A DNA stretch of 34,789 nt from Bacillota bacterium. Its GTDB lineage: Bacteria > Bacillota > Sulfobacillia > JACIYH01. Below are positions 8,078-15,965 of this stretch, one piece after another. A program made the position numbers and the translations under genes. The notes under the pieces are model-generated. The model was not told the DNA's origin and ran no database searches. It saw only the letters and a program-made list of their open reading frames with translations. The number at the start of each line of letters is the position of its first letter. Within the stretch, counting starts at the first letter, position 1. The stretch is from positions 1 through 34,789 of the forward strand of contig JACIYH010000021.1 in the NCBI GenBank assembly GCA_014360055.1. The letters run 5' to 3'.

Positions 8078-9652
8078 CTACCCTGAGCATTCCTCGACCG
8101 CCGGCAGGGCGAAGTACTGCTGGCCGTGCAGGAACGCCCCCACCGAGCGGCTGCCATCCTGCTGCCTGACGTCGATGGGCCGCCCGTCCATCTCGTTGGC
8201 GAGGATGTTCTTCACCGTGCGGTACCTGGGGTCGCCGTAGGCCAGGGCGCGCTCGCAGGCCGCGTCCAGGCGTTTGGCCCCGTACTTTTCCTCCAGCCGC
8301 AGTATCCCTTGGGCCTGCCTGAGGTTGTAGAGCGTGTTCACCGACAGCACCTGGGCCACGGCCTCCTGCACGTGAGGACCCAGTTCCCCGGCCCGCTTCA
8401 GGCACCACTGGGGCGTGCGCAGGAAGAAGGCGATGCGGTCTTCGGGCAGGTCGGCAAGGTCCGTCTGCCTCCTGCCCTGAGGCACCCGCGGGTGGGTCTT
8501 CACGATCTCCTCGCCCTTGAAGAACTGCACCGTGTTCTCCTTGATGCAGACCTGGAGTTCCGAACCGATCAGCCGCCAGGGAACCGAGTAGAAAGCCTTG
8601 GCCGCGTAGCAGTGGGAGTCCGGCGCCACTTTCGCAGTCGTCCACTCCCGCATCTCCCAGGGCTCGGCAGGCAGGGGGAGCAGGTGGGCCCGTTCCTCCC
8701 GCTCGAACAGCTCCAGGGGGCGCTGCCGGGTGGTCCCGTGGATCCTCCGGCCCGCCACCTCCAGGCACCACCTCACCGCCTCCCGGTTGGCCTCCCCATC
8801 GCTCATGAACTGTCTCCCGCGCCAGAAATTGTCACGTACGTAGCGCACGCTCCTTTCCACGCGGGGCTTGTCCTTCGAATGGCCCGACCGGCAGGGGTCG
8901 ATGAGGAACCCATAGTGCTGAGCGAGCTCAGCGTAGGCTCGGTTGAACTTGGGGTCGTAGATGTCCGGCTTGAGGACGCCGTCGGCCAGATTGTCCAGGA
9001 CGATGCGGCGGGGGACCCCCCCGAAGAATTGCAGGGCCAGCACGTGGCAGGAGAGCCAGGTGCGGGAGTCCAGGCTGAAGACAACCCGCACGAACATGTG
9101 CCTGCTGTAAGTCAGCACCATGATGAACGCGTACGCCATGCGGCGCTTGCCGGTGACGGGGTCGCGCCAGAAGCCCAGCCGGCCGAAGTCGACCTGGGCT
9201 TCCTCCCCCGGGGGCACCTCCGGCCGCCAGATCACCACGTCTGCAGGAGAGACAGTTCCACCGAGCGCCACCTGGACGTAGCGCCGGAAGGTGCTCAGGC
9301 TTACGTCCAGCCCTGCCTCGTCCCGCAAGCGCTGCCATACAACGCTGACGGCACCGGTCTCCGCGAGGTCCTTCCGGATCCGCTCCCGGTAGGGCTCGAT
9401 TCTGGCGAAGCTGCCGTAGCGGAGGCGGTCATCGGCCGCGCGGGGGAAGTGCTGGCGCACGAACTCCGCCCACTCCTGGGGAGAACGGCGCACCCCCGGC
9501 GTGTAGCCCGCCTCCTGGGCCGCCTTGATGTACTTCCGCACCGTATTGCGGGACAGGCCAAGGCTCTTGGCGATGGCCCGGATGCTTCTTCCTGCCTGCC
9601 AGTGTTCGAAGACCTCGACGATGTCGCGCACAGTGAACTCCCTCCGTGCCAC
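8078..9652 (-). CDS. istA: IS21-family DDE transposase IstA
   Basis: The N-terminus has a helix-turn-helix (SIRAIAKSLGLSRNTVRKYI). The RNase H-like catalytic core follows with Asp in EAQVDFGRLG, Asp in IVLDNLADGV and Glu in DKPRVERSVRYVRDNFW. A Mu-type C-terminal beta-barrel region comes after (HCYAAKAFYSVPWRLIGSEL). I prefer the GTG at 9652 (VARREFTVRD) because AGGAGG lies eight bases before it; the ORF-track start at 9700 adds 16 residues with no ribosome site. The resulting length, 524 residues, is normal for the family. It acts on the end repeats of this element together with IstB. Confidence 0.9.
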   Translation of the reverse strand: MARREFTVRDIVEVFEHWQAGRSIRAIAKSLGLSRNTVRKYIKAAQEAGYTPGVRRSPQEWAEFVRQHFPRAADDRLRYGSFARIEPYRERIRKDLAETGAVSVVWQRLRDEAGLDVSLSTFRRYVQVALGGTVSPADVVIWRPEVPPGEEAQVDFGRLGFWRDPVTGKRRMAYAFIMVLTYSRHMFVRVVFSLDSRTWLSCHVLALQFFGGVPRRIVLDNLADGVLKPDIYDPKFNRAYAELAQHYGFLIDPCRSGHSKDKPRVERSVRYVRDNFWRGRQFMSDGEANREAVRWCLEVAGRRIHGTTRQRPLELFEREERAHLLPLPAEPWEMREWTTAKVAPDSHCYAAKAFYSVPWRLIGSELQVCIKENTVQFFKGEEIVKTHPRVPQGRRQTDLADLPEDRIAFFLRTPQWCLKRAGELGPHVQEAVAQVLSVNTLYNLRQAQGILRLEEKYGAKRLDAACERALAYGDPRYRTVKNILANEMDGRPIDVRQQDGSRSVGAFLHGQQYFALPAVEECSG

Positions 9653-9720
9653 CTTGGGCTCCTCCTCTCTGAGTGGGCTCCAAGGTGGCCTGGTTTTCAC
9701 CTGTGCGCCACATGTCCTAC

Positions 9721-9833
9721 GGGGTGGGTCAATTTCTTGGCGTGGGGTGGGTCAATTACTTGGCACGGGGTGGGTCAATTATCTGGTGCTGGGTGGGTCA
9801 ATTATTTGGTGCCGGGTGGGTCAATTACGTGAC
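9721..9833. repeat. Five 23-bp IS21 end repeats
   Basis: GGGTCAATT begins at 9726, 9749, 9772, 9795 and 9818, a strict 23-bp period; each copy sits within a unit close to GGGGTGGGTCAATTACTTGG. The last copy forms the element terminus. They are the likely transposase binding sites. The even spacing (about two helical turns) would place all sites on one face of the DNA. Confidence 0.85.
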
Positions 9834-10460
9834 CTCCAACATCTCCAGGCCTACTTTGATGCCTTGTATTACGCTGCCAACCTGACGCCCACCCAGATGG
9901 GGGCTGCAGGGGGCACCGTGGGCATGAATAAAGAACCCTACCCCGTTGCTTATGCTTATTGGAGCCAGGAGTGGCGGGCCGAACACAGTTACGAGCAATT
10001 CCTGGCCTCTTGGCAGGGTACCGCCAACGTAGAGTTGGTGACACTTTTCCCCGCCGGCGAGGAAAACGGAGAACTTACGTTCTTTGTAGAAACCAAGCAC
10101 CTGGAGGTGGTGGAAGGAAAGCCGCGGCCGGGAATCTTCTATTACAGCGGCTTCTTTACCGTAGGGAAAACAACCGAGGGCTGGCGCCTCACCGGGGGCA
10201 GCCTGGAGCCGGAAAACCTGGCCTGGAGGTTAGGCGGTCACCAGCCCTGGCGGGAGGACCCGCGACAGGTGGCGGTCGTGGAGTTGCACGGGCACCTGGG
10301 GGAGAAAATCAACCTTGATCCCGTGGCCACCCAGGTCACCCGCCTGGATGACGGCCGGGTGGTGGTGATGGTGCCCACCACCGACGAAAAACCGGAGTGG
10401 CACAAGGTCATTCTGGCCCCGTTGATCGAGGGAGCCTGGCGGGTGTTGTCCTGGCAGTGA
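9834..10460 (+). pseudogene. Stalk-domain secreted protein, 3' part
   Basis: This is the continuation of the gene broken at 6407. The frame reads LQHLQAYFDALYYAANLTP, then YAYWSQEWRAEHSYEQFLASW and later PRPGIFYYSGFFTVGKTTEGW, ending in APLIEGAWRVLSWQ and a stop. The middle resembles an NTF2-like or DUF4878-type alpha/beta fold often found at the C-terminus of stalk-domain proteins; the precise family is uncertain. It lacks its own start: the ORF-track start (9525) reads through the IS21 end repeats. Reading frame and codon use are undisturbed to the stop, so the insertion may be recent. Confidence 0.7.
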
Positions 10461-10560
10461 CCAAATGAGGATTCGTCCGCGAGAGCACAAGCTGTTGCAC
10501 AAAAGAGTTTCTCACCACGCTTTTTCATTTTCGCCAGGCAGGAATGGCGTCATTGCTGCA

Positions 10561-10586
10561 TTTTCGGCCCGTCGGGGGGCCGAAAA
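10561..10586. other. Perfect 10-bp hairpin
   Basis: TTTTCGGCCC and GGGCCGAAAA flank a six-base loop. No separate U-tract follows on either strand, but the A/T-flanked GC stem sits between the end of the stalk gene (+) and the end of the RNase HI remnant (-), so it could act as a bidirectional terminator for the converging genes. Confidence 0.4.
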
Positions 10587-10610
10587 CGGCCTTCCGCTGT
10601 CAAAGTCGGG

Positions 10611-10781
10611 CTCGAGCACCCAGATGAGAGCCAGGTATTCCGCCACGTTGTTGGTGGTCACCCCGAGGAAAGCACACAGGTGTGTTTGCCTTCCCGATTC
10701 GTCCCTGATCACTCCGGCGGCAGCAGCCGGCCCGGGATTTCCCCGGGCCCCGCCGTCGATGTGTGCCACCCAGTTCCCCAT
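10611..10781 (-). pseudogene. Ribonuclease HI, 3'-truncated
   Basis: The first 56 or so residues match ribonuclease HI of the Bacillota type: HIDGGARGNPGPAAAAGVI with the first catalytic Asp, then GVTTNNVAEYLALIWVLE with the catalytic Glu. After that the homology stops abruptly and the frame continues with unrelated sequence to 10512. The remaining catalytic Asp residues and the C-terminal half are gone, so it cannot be an active RNase H. An extended -10 promoter element survives upstream. It was probably broken by a rearrangement near 10,610, close to the hairpin. Confidence 0.7.
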
Positions 10782-10857
10782 GCCCGTACTACGCCTGCCC
10801 CCCTGCCGGCGCCCGCTGCGCCCGGTGTCCCCTGCAACCGGAATGGGGCGCGACCAC

Positions 10858-10866
10858 AGTATAGCA
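10858..10866 (-). promoter_or_regulatory. Extended -10 element upstream of the RNase HI remnant
   Basis: Read on the minus strand the sequence is TGCTATACT, a good extended -10. No clear -35 is present at 16-18 bp. It points toward the truncated RNase HI and lies just downstream of pstB1. Confidence 0.35.
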
Positions 10867-10887
10867 TAATGCAGCCGCTCGCAGGCG

Positions 10888-11658
10888 TCAGTGCGGCACC
10901 GGGAGGCGGCGACCGGTAATGTAAGCCTCCGTACGCGGGTCCCGCGGCGAGGTGAAGAGGATTTCGGTAGGTGCCCACTCCACCAGTTCCCCGTCCAGTA
11001 TGAAGGCGGTGAGGTCGGAGGCCCGGGCGGCCTGCTGCATGTTGTGGGTGACGATGATGATGGTGTAGCGCTCCTTGAGTTCCTGCATCAACTGCTCGAT
11101 GCGCAGGGTGGAGATGGGATCCAGGGCGGAGCAGGGCTCGTCCAGCAGGATGACCTCGGGCTCCACGGCCAGTACCCGGGCCAGGCACAGCTGCTGCTGC
11201 TGGCCCAGAGGGAGTTCCAGGGCGGGACGGCGCAGGCGGTCGCGCAGGTTATCCCACAGGCCCACCGCCCGCAGGCACCTCTCCACGATGTCCGCCAACA
11301 GGGTGCGGTCACGTATCCCGTGCACCCGGGGCCCATAGGCCACGTTGTCGAACACGGAGAGCGGGAAGGGATTGGGCCGCTGGAACACCATGCCCACCCG
11401 GCGGCGCAGCTCTTCCAGCAGGATGGTACCGCCGTAAACGTCCTCTCCGTCCAGCAACACCTGCCCCCGGATCTCCACCCCGGGGATGAGATCGTTCATG
11501 CGGTTGATGGTGCGCAAGAGGGTGGACTTGCCGCACCCGGAAGGTCCTATGATGGCGGTGATGGCTTTCTCCGGAAATACCAGGGTGATGTCCCGCAACG
11601 CCGGCCGGCCCCGGTAGGCCAGGTTCAATTGGGAGACCACCACTTTTCCGTTAACCAA
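10888..11658 (-). CDS. pstB: Phosphate ABC transporter ATPase PstB (copy 1, signature-degenerate)
   Basis: This 256-residue PstB has Walker A GPSGCGKS, an intact Q-loop (GMVFQRPNPFPLSVFDNVAYG), Walker B VILLDEP, D-loop SALD and switch His in IIVTHNMQQ. The ABC signature, which should be LSGGQQQRL, reads LPLGQQQQL, so both the Ser and the first Gly are replaced. It is the last gene of the pst operon, 132 bp after pstB2. PstB drives phosphate import through PstCA. Because the partner PstB2 keeps the signature but loses its Q-loop Gln, the two likely work as an asymmetric pair (inference). No terminator is obvious downstream. Confidence 0.88.
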   Translation of the reverse strand: MVNGKVVVSQLNLAYRGRPALRDITLVFPEKAITAIIGPSGCGKSTLLRTINRMNDLIPGVEIRGQVLLDGEDVYGGTILLEELRRRVGMVFQRPNPFPLSVFDNVAYGPRVHGIRDRTLLADIVERCLRAVGLWDNLRDRLRRPALELPLGQQQQLCLARVLAVEPEVILLDEPCSALDPISTLRIEQLMQELKERYTIIIVTHNMQQAARASDLTAFILDGELVEWAPTEILFTSPRDPRTEAYITGRRLPVPH

Positions 11659-11790
11659 CCATCACTCACCTCACGTTCACACGCTCCGCCGCCCACCCGC
11701 ACCCCATCCGCCCGCACCTGCTCCTCGCCCGCGCATAGGGCGGCCGCCGCAGCACACCCGGCGATCCCCCGGGAGGCCGGGCAACCCGGC

Positions 11791-12543
11791 TTAGCCGAAG
11801 CGCCCCGAAATGTAGTCCTCCGTCCGCCGGTCCCGTGGCCTGGTGAACATCTGGGCAGCCGGGGCACATTCCACCAGTTCCCCCAGGTAGAAGAAGGCGA
11901 CCCGCCCTCCCAACCGGGCGGCCTGCTGGGGATTGTGCGTCACGAAGATGATGGTGTACCGCCCCCGCAGTTGCTCCACCGTCTCCTCCACGCGCAGCGT
12001 GGAGATGGGGTCCAGGCCCGAGCAGGGCTCGTCCATGAGGATGATCTCCGGCTCCACCGCCAGCACGCGGGCAATGGAGAGGCGCTGCTGCTGGCCCCCC
12101 GAGAGACTGAAGGCCGAATCCCCCAGCCGGTCCTTCACCTCGTCCCACAGGGCGGCACTCCGCAGGCTGCGCTCAACCGTCTCCGCCAGGTGACGGCCAC
12201 GCACGCCGTGCAGGCGGGGCCCGTACGCGACATTGTCAAAGATGGACATGGGCAGCGGGATGGGGAGTGCGAATACCATGCCCACCCGCCGGCGCAGGGC
12301 GTCCGGGTCTGCTCCCGCCCGGTAGGCATCCTGGCCATCGATGAGCACCTGCCCCTCGCGCGTGGTGCCGGGGACGAGGTCATTGAGGCGGTTCAGGCAG
12401 CGCAAAAACGTGGTCTTGCCGCTGCCGGTGGGACCCATGATGGTGAGTTGCTCACCGGTGCCCACGCGCAGGGTGATACCCTTCAGCGCCTGCACCTTGC
12501 CGTACCAGAACTTGAGGTCGTGCGTTTCCACCTTGGCGGTCAT
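11791..12543 (-). CDS. pstB: Phosphate ABC transporter ATPase PstB (copy 2, Q-loop-degenerate)
   Basis: The gene starts at the ATG at 12543 (MTAKVETHDLKFWYGKVQAL), overlapping pstA by 4 bp (ATGA); the longer ORF reaching 13284 is a shadow of pstA. The 250-residue protein has Walker A GPTGSGKT, an intact signature LSGGQQQRL, Walker B IILMDEP, D-loop SGLD and the switch His in IFVTHNPQQ. The Q-loop, normally VFQxPNPFPMSI, reads VFALPIPLPMSI, so the Gln that senses the gamma-phosphate and contacts the permease is Ala and the adjacent Asn is Ile. This complements the defect in the other PstB. Length is typical. Confidence 0.88.
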   Translation of the reverse strand: MTAKVETHDLKFWYGKVQALKGITLRVGTGEQLTIMGPTGSGKTTFLRCLNRLNDLVPGTTREGQVLIDGQDAYRAGADPDALRRRVGMVFALPIPLPMSIFDNVAYGPRLHGVRGRHLAETVERSLRSAALWDEVKDRLGDSAFSLSGGQQQRLSIARVLAVEPEIILMDEPCSGLDPISTLRVEETVEQLRGRYTIIFVTHNPQQAARLGGRVAFFYLGELVECAPAAQMFTRPRDRRTEDYISGRFG

Positions 12544-13412
12544 CGCCCCGCCCCCCGCAGGCGGGCCAGGTGCCGGTGCATGAGGTAGTAGGCCACGAAG
12601 TTCACCGCGAGCACCGATAGCACCAGCACGGCCGCAGTACCGTAAGCGTTGCGCATGGATATCCCTTCTCTGGCCAGCAGGTAGAAGTGCACCGACATGG
12701 TGCGCACGGGATCGAACAGCGAGTGGGGAACCCGCAGGGAGGCACCGGCGGTGAATATCACCGCTGCCGTTTCTCCCACGCTCCGCCCCACCCCCAGCAT
12801 GATCCCGGTGAGGATGCCGGGGAGCGCATTGGGTAACACCACCCGGGTGATGGTCTGCCAGCGCGACCCCCCGAGGGAATAGCTCACCTCCCGATACTCG
12901 CGGGGAACCGCCAGCATGGCCTCTTCGGCCGTGCGGATAATGGTCGGCAGGATCATACCCGCCAGGGTGAGCGCCCCGGAAAGGATGGACCAGCCCATGT
13001 CCAGGTAGATGACGAAGAACAGGAAGCCGAAGACCCCGAAGATGATGGAGGGTATGCCGGCCAGCGACTCGGTGCCGAAACGGATGAGGGCCACCGTGCG
13101 TCCCTGGTGGGCGTACTCCGCCAGGTAGATGGCGGTGGCCACGCCCAGTGGCGCCGCCACCAGCACCGCCCCTGCGGTGAGCACCACCGTTCCCACGATG
13201 GTGGGGAAAATCCCTCCCGCCCTCCCCATCTTCTCGGGGGCCTCCAGGAGGAAGGTGGGGGTGAGCACAGGAAGGCCCTGCCACAGAACGTAACCCACGA
13301 TGATCACCAGCACCCCCACCGCCAGCACCGCCGAGCCGGTGAGCACCCCCACCATGATCCGGTCCCGCCGCCGGGAAAGCAGGATCACGTCCCGCCGCCA
13401 GGTGCCCTTCAT
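12540..13412 (-). CDS. pstA: Phosphate ABC transporter permease PstA
   Basis: This 290-residue membrane protein has about six transmembrane segments. The BPD_transp_1 features include GGIFPTIVGTVVLTAGAVLV near the start of the domain and the EAA-type coupling loop EEAMLAVPREYREVSYSLGG, followed by SRWQTITRVVLPNALPGI. PstA and PstC form the inner channel for phosphate. The start is the ATG at 13412 (MKGTWRRDVILLSRRRDR), which overlaps the pstC stop by 4 bp; the ORF-track start at 14108 is a shadow inside pstC. It also overlaps pstB2, so translation of the block is coupled. Confidence 0.92.
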   Translation of the reverse strand: MKGTWRRDVILLSRRRDRIMVGVLTGSAVLAVGVLVIIVGYVLWQGLPVLTPTFLLEAPEKMGRAGGIFPTIVGTVVLTAGAVLVAAPLGVATAIYLAEYAHQGRTVALIRFGTESLAGIPSIIFGVFGFLFFVIYLDMGWSILSGALTLAGMILPTIIRTAEEAMLAVPREYREVSYSLGGSRWQTITRVVLPNALPGILTGIMLGVGRSVGETAAVIFTAGASLRVPHSLFDPVRTMSVHFYLLAREGISMRNAYGTAAVLVLSVLAVNFVAYYLMHRHLARLRGAGR

Positions 13413-14260
13413 CGCGATCTCCCCCTGCCGGCCACTGCCTCCGCCACCAGGTTCAGGCCCATGATGATGAGGAACAGCACCACCCCGGTGGCAAAGAGGG
13501 CTTCGCGGTGTTTGCCGGCGGCGTAGCCCAGCTCGAGGGCGATGTTGGAGGTGAGGGTACGCACGGGATCGAGGGGGGAGACGGGAATGAGGGTGGCATT
13601 GCCCGCCACCATGATGACCGCCATGGTCTCCCCGATGGCCCTGCCCATCCCCAGGATGATCCCAGCCAGGATGCCGGAGCGGGCGGCGGGCAGGACGCTC
13701 ATGCGGATGGTCTGCCAGCGGGTGGCTCCCAGGGCGAGTGAGCCCTCGCGGTAGGTGGCCGGTACCGCCCGCAGGGCGTCGTACGAGACACTGGTGACGG
13801 TAGGCAGGATCATCACCGCCAGCACGCAGGATGCCGCCAGCACGGAGAAGCCCGGCCCCCCCAGGAGCACCCTGATCAGGGGCACCAGGATGACCAGCCC
13901 CAGGAACCCGTACACCACAGAGGGGATACCCGCCAGCAGTTCCAGGGCCGGCTTGATGAGCCGGCCCACCGGCTCGGAGGCGATCTCCGACAGGTAGATG
14001 GCGCAGGCCAGGGCAATGGGGACACCCAGCACCAGAGCGCCCCCGGTCACCCACAGAGACCCGGCAATCATGGGCAGGATACCGTAATGGCCCCTGGTGG
14101 GTGCCCACCTGGTCCCCAGCAGGAATTGCTCAACGCCCACCTCCGCCAGGATGGGCACCCCGCCAGCGAAGATGAACAGGGCGATGAGGGCCAGCAGGCT
14201 CAGGGAAGAAAAGGCCATCACCACCAGGACGCGACGGATTAACCACTCCCACCCCTTCAC
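13409..14260 (-). CDS. pstC: Phosphate ABC transporter permease PstC
   Basis: This 283-residue integral membrane protein has the PstC pattern: an N-terminal transmembrane segment (VLVVMAFSSLSLLALIALFIF), a periplasm-facing part with GTRWAPTRGHYGILPMIAGS, and the coupling loop YDALRAVPATYREGSLALGA followed by TRWQTIRMSVLPAARSGI. It starts at a GTG overlapping the pstS stop (GTGA) and ends overlapping pstA. It is complete and slightly shorter than the E. coli protein, as usual in Bacillota. Confidence 0.92.
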   Translation of the reverse strand: MKGWEWLIRRVLVVMAFSSLSLLALIALFIFAGGVPILAEVGVEQFLLGTRWAPTRGHYGILPMIAGSLWVTGGALVLGVPIALACAIYLSEIASEPVGRLIKPALELLAGIPSVVYGFLGLVILVPLIRVLLGGPGFSVLAASCVLAVMILPTVTSVSYDALRAVPATYREGSLALGATRWQTIRMSVLPAARSGILAGIILGMGRAIGETMAVIMVAGNATLIPVSPLDPVRTLTSNIALELGYAAGKHREALFATGVVLFLIIMGLNLVAEAVAGRGRSR

Positions 14261-15150
14261 GGGGAGCCTCCCCCCTCCGTGCGCGCGGGGATGAGCCCCT
14301 CTTCCCGCAAGATGGCCTGGCCCGGCCCCAGCACGAAGGCGATGAAATCCGCCGCCGGCCCGCGGGGCTCGCCCTTCAACACGAAAAGGAATGGCCTCAC
14401 CAGCCGGTACTTGCCGTCCAGCACGGCCTGCACTGAGGGTATCATGCCGTCGATGGAGATGGACTTCACCCTTGCGTCCACCAGGCCCAGGCTGATGTAT
14501 CCGATGGCGGCGGGGTCGTGGGCAACCGTCTCCCGGACGGCGCCGTTGGAATCCTGCACCAGCGCGCGGGGATCCACATTCCGGGTCTCCATGATCATCT
14601 CCTCGAAGGAGGCCCTCGTCCCCGAGCCCTCCTCGCGGGAGACCACGTGGATGGCGCCCGGCGGACCTCCTACCTGGTCCCAGTTGCGGATGCGCCCGGT
14701 GAATATATCCCTCACCTGCTCCCGTGTCAACCCCGTCACGGGGTTGGACGGGTGCACCACCACGGCCAGGGCGTCCTGGGCGATGAGTACCGGCCGCAGG
14801 CGAGCTTCCTCGCCCGGCTCCAGGTGGCGAGAGGACATGCCGATGTCGGCCGCACCGCTGAGGGCCGCCTCGATACCCGCGCTGGACCCGCCCCCCTGCA
14901 CATTAACCGAGACATCGGGGCGGCGGGACATGAACACCTCGGCCAGCAACTCCGCAAAGGGCTGTACCGACGTAGACCCGGCCAGGGTGACGGAATGTGC
15001 ACCCGTCTCGCTCCGGCAGCCGCCCGCTGCCAGCAGCGAGCAAAGCAGGATGACCCCCACCAGCAGGACCCACCGGCGCGTTTCAGACGTTGAGGTCGCG
15101 GAGGTCTCCCGTGACCATGTAGATGACCCGTTCGGCGATGTTGGTGGCAT
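14257..15150 (-). CDS. pstS: Phosphate-binding lipoprotein PstS
   Basis: The mature part shows PstS phosphate-loop motifs: AGSTSVQPFAELLAEVF, GGGSSAGIEAALSGAADIGMSS and SREEGSGTRASFEE. A lipoprotein signal (WVLLVGVILLCSLLAAGGC) ends in a lipobox Cys. The start is uncertain: the ATG at 15150 makes the gene overlap phoU by 68 bp and gives a long hydrophilic leader (MPPTSPNGSSTWSRET) before the signal peptide, while no ATG, and only one very short GTG, lies between the phoU stop and the hydrophobic core. The lipoprotein would sit outside the membrane and pass phosphate to PstCA. Confidence 0.88.
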   Translation of the reverse strand: MPPTSPNGSSTWSRETSATSTSETRRWVLLVGVILLCSLLAAGGCRSETGAHSVTLAGSTSVQPFAELLAEVFMSRRPDVSVNVQGGGSSAGIEAALSGAADIGMSSRHLEPGEEARLRPVLIAQDALAVVVHPSNPVTGLTREQVRDIFTGRIRNWDQVGGPPGAIHVVSREEGSGTRASFEEMIMETRNVDPRALVQDSNGAVRETVAHDPAAIGYISLGLVDARVKSISIDGMIPSVQAVLDGKYRLVRPFLFVLKGEPRGPAADFIAFVLGPGQAILREEGLIPARTEGGGSP

Positions 15151-15736
15151 GGTCTCCCATCCGCTCGATGTGCTGGGTTACCAGAATCAGTTCCAGGGCC
15201 CGGGAGATGTTCCGGGGGTCCTCCATCATGTAGGTGAGGAGTTCGCGGAATACCTGGGAGCGGAGGCCGTCCACCACGTCATCGTCTTGCGCCACCTGCG
15301 CCGCCTTCTGCGCGTCCCGCTCCACAAAGGCATCCAGCGCCTTCTTCAACATGCCCTGCACCACTTCCGCCATGCGCGGCACGTCGATGAGGGGCTTGAG
15401 GAGCGGCTGGCGTGCCATGCGCACAGCCGCCGACGCCACGCCCTCCGCGTGGTCGGCCACCCGCTCCAGGTCGATACCTATCACCATGGCGGCCCCGATC
15501 ACGCGCAGGTCACCGGCCATCGGTTGCTGGGTGGCGATGAGTTCCATGCACCGGTTCTGAATCTCAAGATGCAGGCGGTCGATGGACTCGTCACCCGCGA
15601 TCACCTTCTGCGCCAGGTCCACGTCCTGGCGCTTGAGGGCATCCACCGAGAGGGCCACCGCTTCACAGGCCATATGCCCCAGGCGGAGCAGGTCCTCCCG
15701 CAGATGCGCCAGTCCTTCTTCAAACGATCTCCGCAC
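15083..15736 (-). CDS. phoU: Phosphate-specific transport regulator PhoU
   Basis: This 217-residue all-helical protein has two PhoU repeats, with the metal-binding-like motifs DLERVADHAEGVASAA and HIERMGDHATNIAERVIY. It dampens Pst transport and Pho signalling when phosphate is ample. I take the GTG at 15736 (VRRSFEEGLAHLREDLLRLG) because GGGGGAGG precedes it at good spacing; the ORF-track start far upstream is a shadow of the M20 peptidase on the other strand. It is the first gene of the operon here, whereas phoU is usually last. No Pho-box-like repeats were recognised in the 230 bp upstream. Confidence 0.9.
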   Translation of the reverse strand: MRRSFEEGLAHLREDLLRLGHMACEAVALSVDALKRQDVDLAQKVIAGDESIDRLHLEIQNRCMELIATQQPMAGDLRVIGAAMVIGIDLERVADHAEGVASAAVRMARQPLLKPLIDVPRMAEVVQGMLKKALDAFVERDAQKAAQVAQDDDVVDGLRSQVFRELLTYMMEDPRNISRALELILVTQHIERMGDHATNIAERVIYMVTGDLRDLNV

Positions 15737-15965
15737 GGCCCAGCCTCCCCCGTCGGGCTCTTCCCACTTGGCATTCTCCCCTCGGCCGCCCTTTCCCTGC
15801 CTGACCGGGGCGGCACGGGAGGAGACCCGTCGCATGCCGGCGAATGCTCTCCGCGTGCCTGCCGGCCCCCGCCCGGGGTGCCTGCACGGCTGGCACAAGG
15901 CACGCGTACGTGGAAGCGCACCGGCAACGCCGTCCGGTGACAGCGCACAGAAAGGGGATGCCACC

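Larger units (their letters stand above)
6407..9833 (-). mobile_element. IS21-family insertion element
   Basis: The element contains istA and istB on the minus strand and is bounded by a perfect 16-nt inverted terminal match, GTCACGTAATTGACCC at 6407-6422 and its complement at 9818-9833. The istA-side end holds five copies of GGGTCAATT at an exact 23-bp period; the istB-side end holds two copies of the complement, about 24 bp apart. Such multiple end repeats are typical of IS21 and bind the transposase. No clear target duplication is seen; GTCAC/GTGAC at the edges could be a degenerate 5-bp one. Both genes look intact, so the element may be active. Confidence 0.8.

Noticed and set aside
7342-8157. 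271-residue minus strand ORF between istA and istB
   Set aside because: It starts inside istA in another frame and has Arg/Gly-rich, motif-free sequence; kept only as an unexplained spacer.
8126-9832. 568-residue + strand ORF
   Set aside because: It is the antisense of istA and then reads the IS21 end repeats; no domain or ribosome site.
9721-9833. Possible short CRISPR array
   Set aside because: The 23-bp repeats are contiguous without spacers and lie at the IS21 end next to istA; they are transposase sites.
10561-10586. Riboswitch or attC-like site
   Set aside because: It is only one simple hairpin with no conserved core motif or aptamer-like flanks.
10891-12588. 565-residue + strand ORF
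   Set aside because: It is the antisense shadow of the two pstB genes in GC-rich DNA.
15737-15965. Pho box in the divergent phoU/M20 interval
   Set aside because: No repeated TTAACA- or CTGTCAT-like units could be found by eye.
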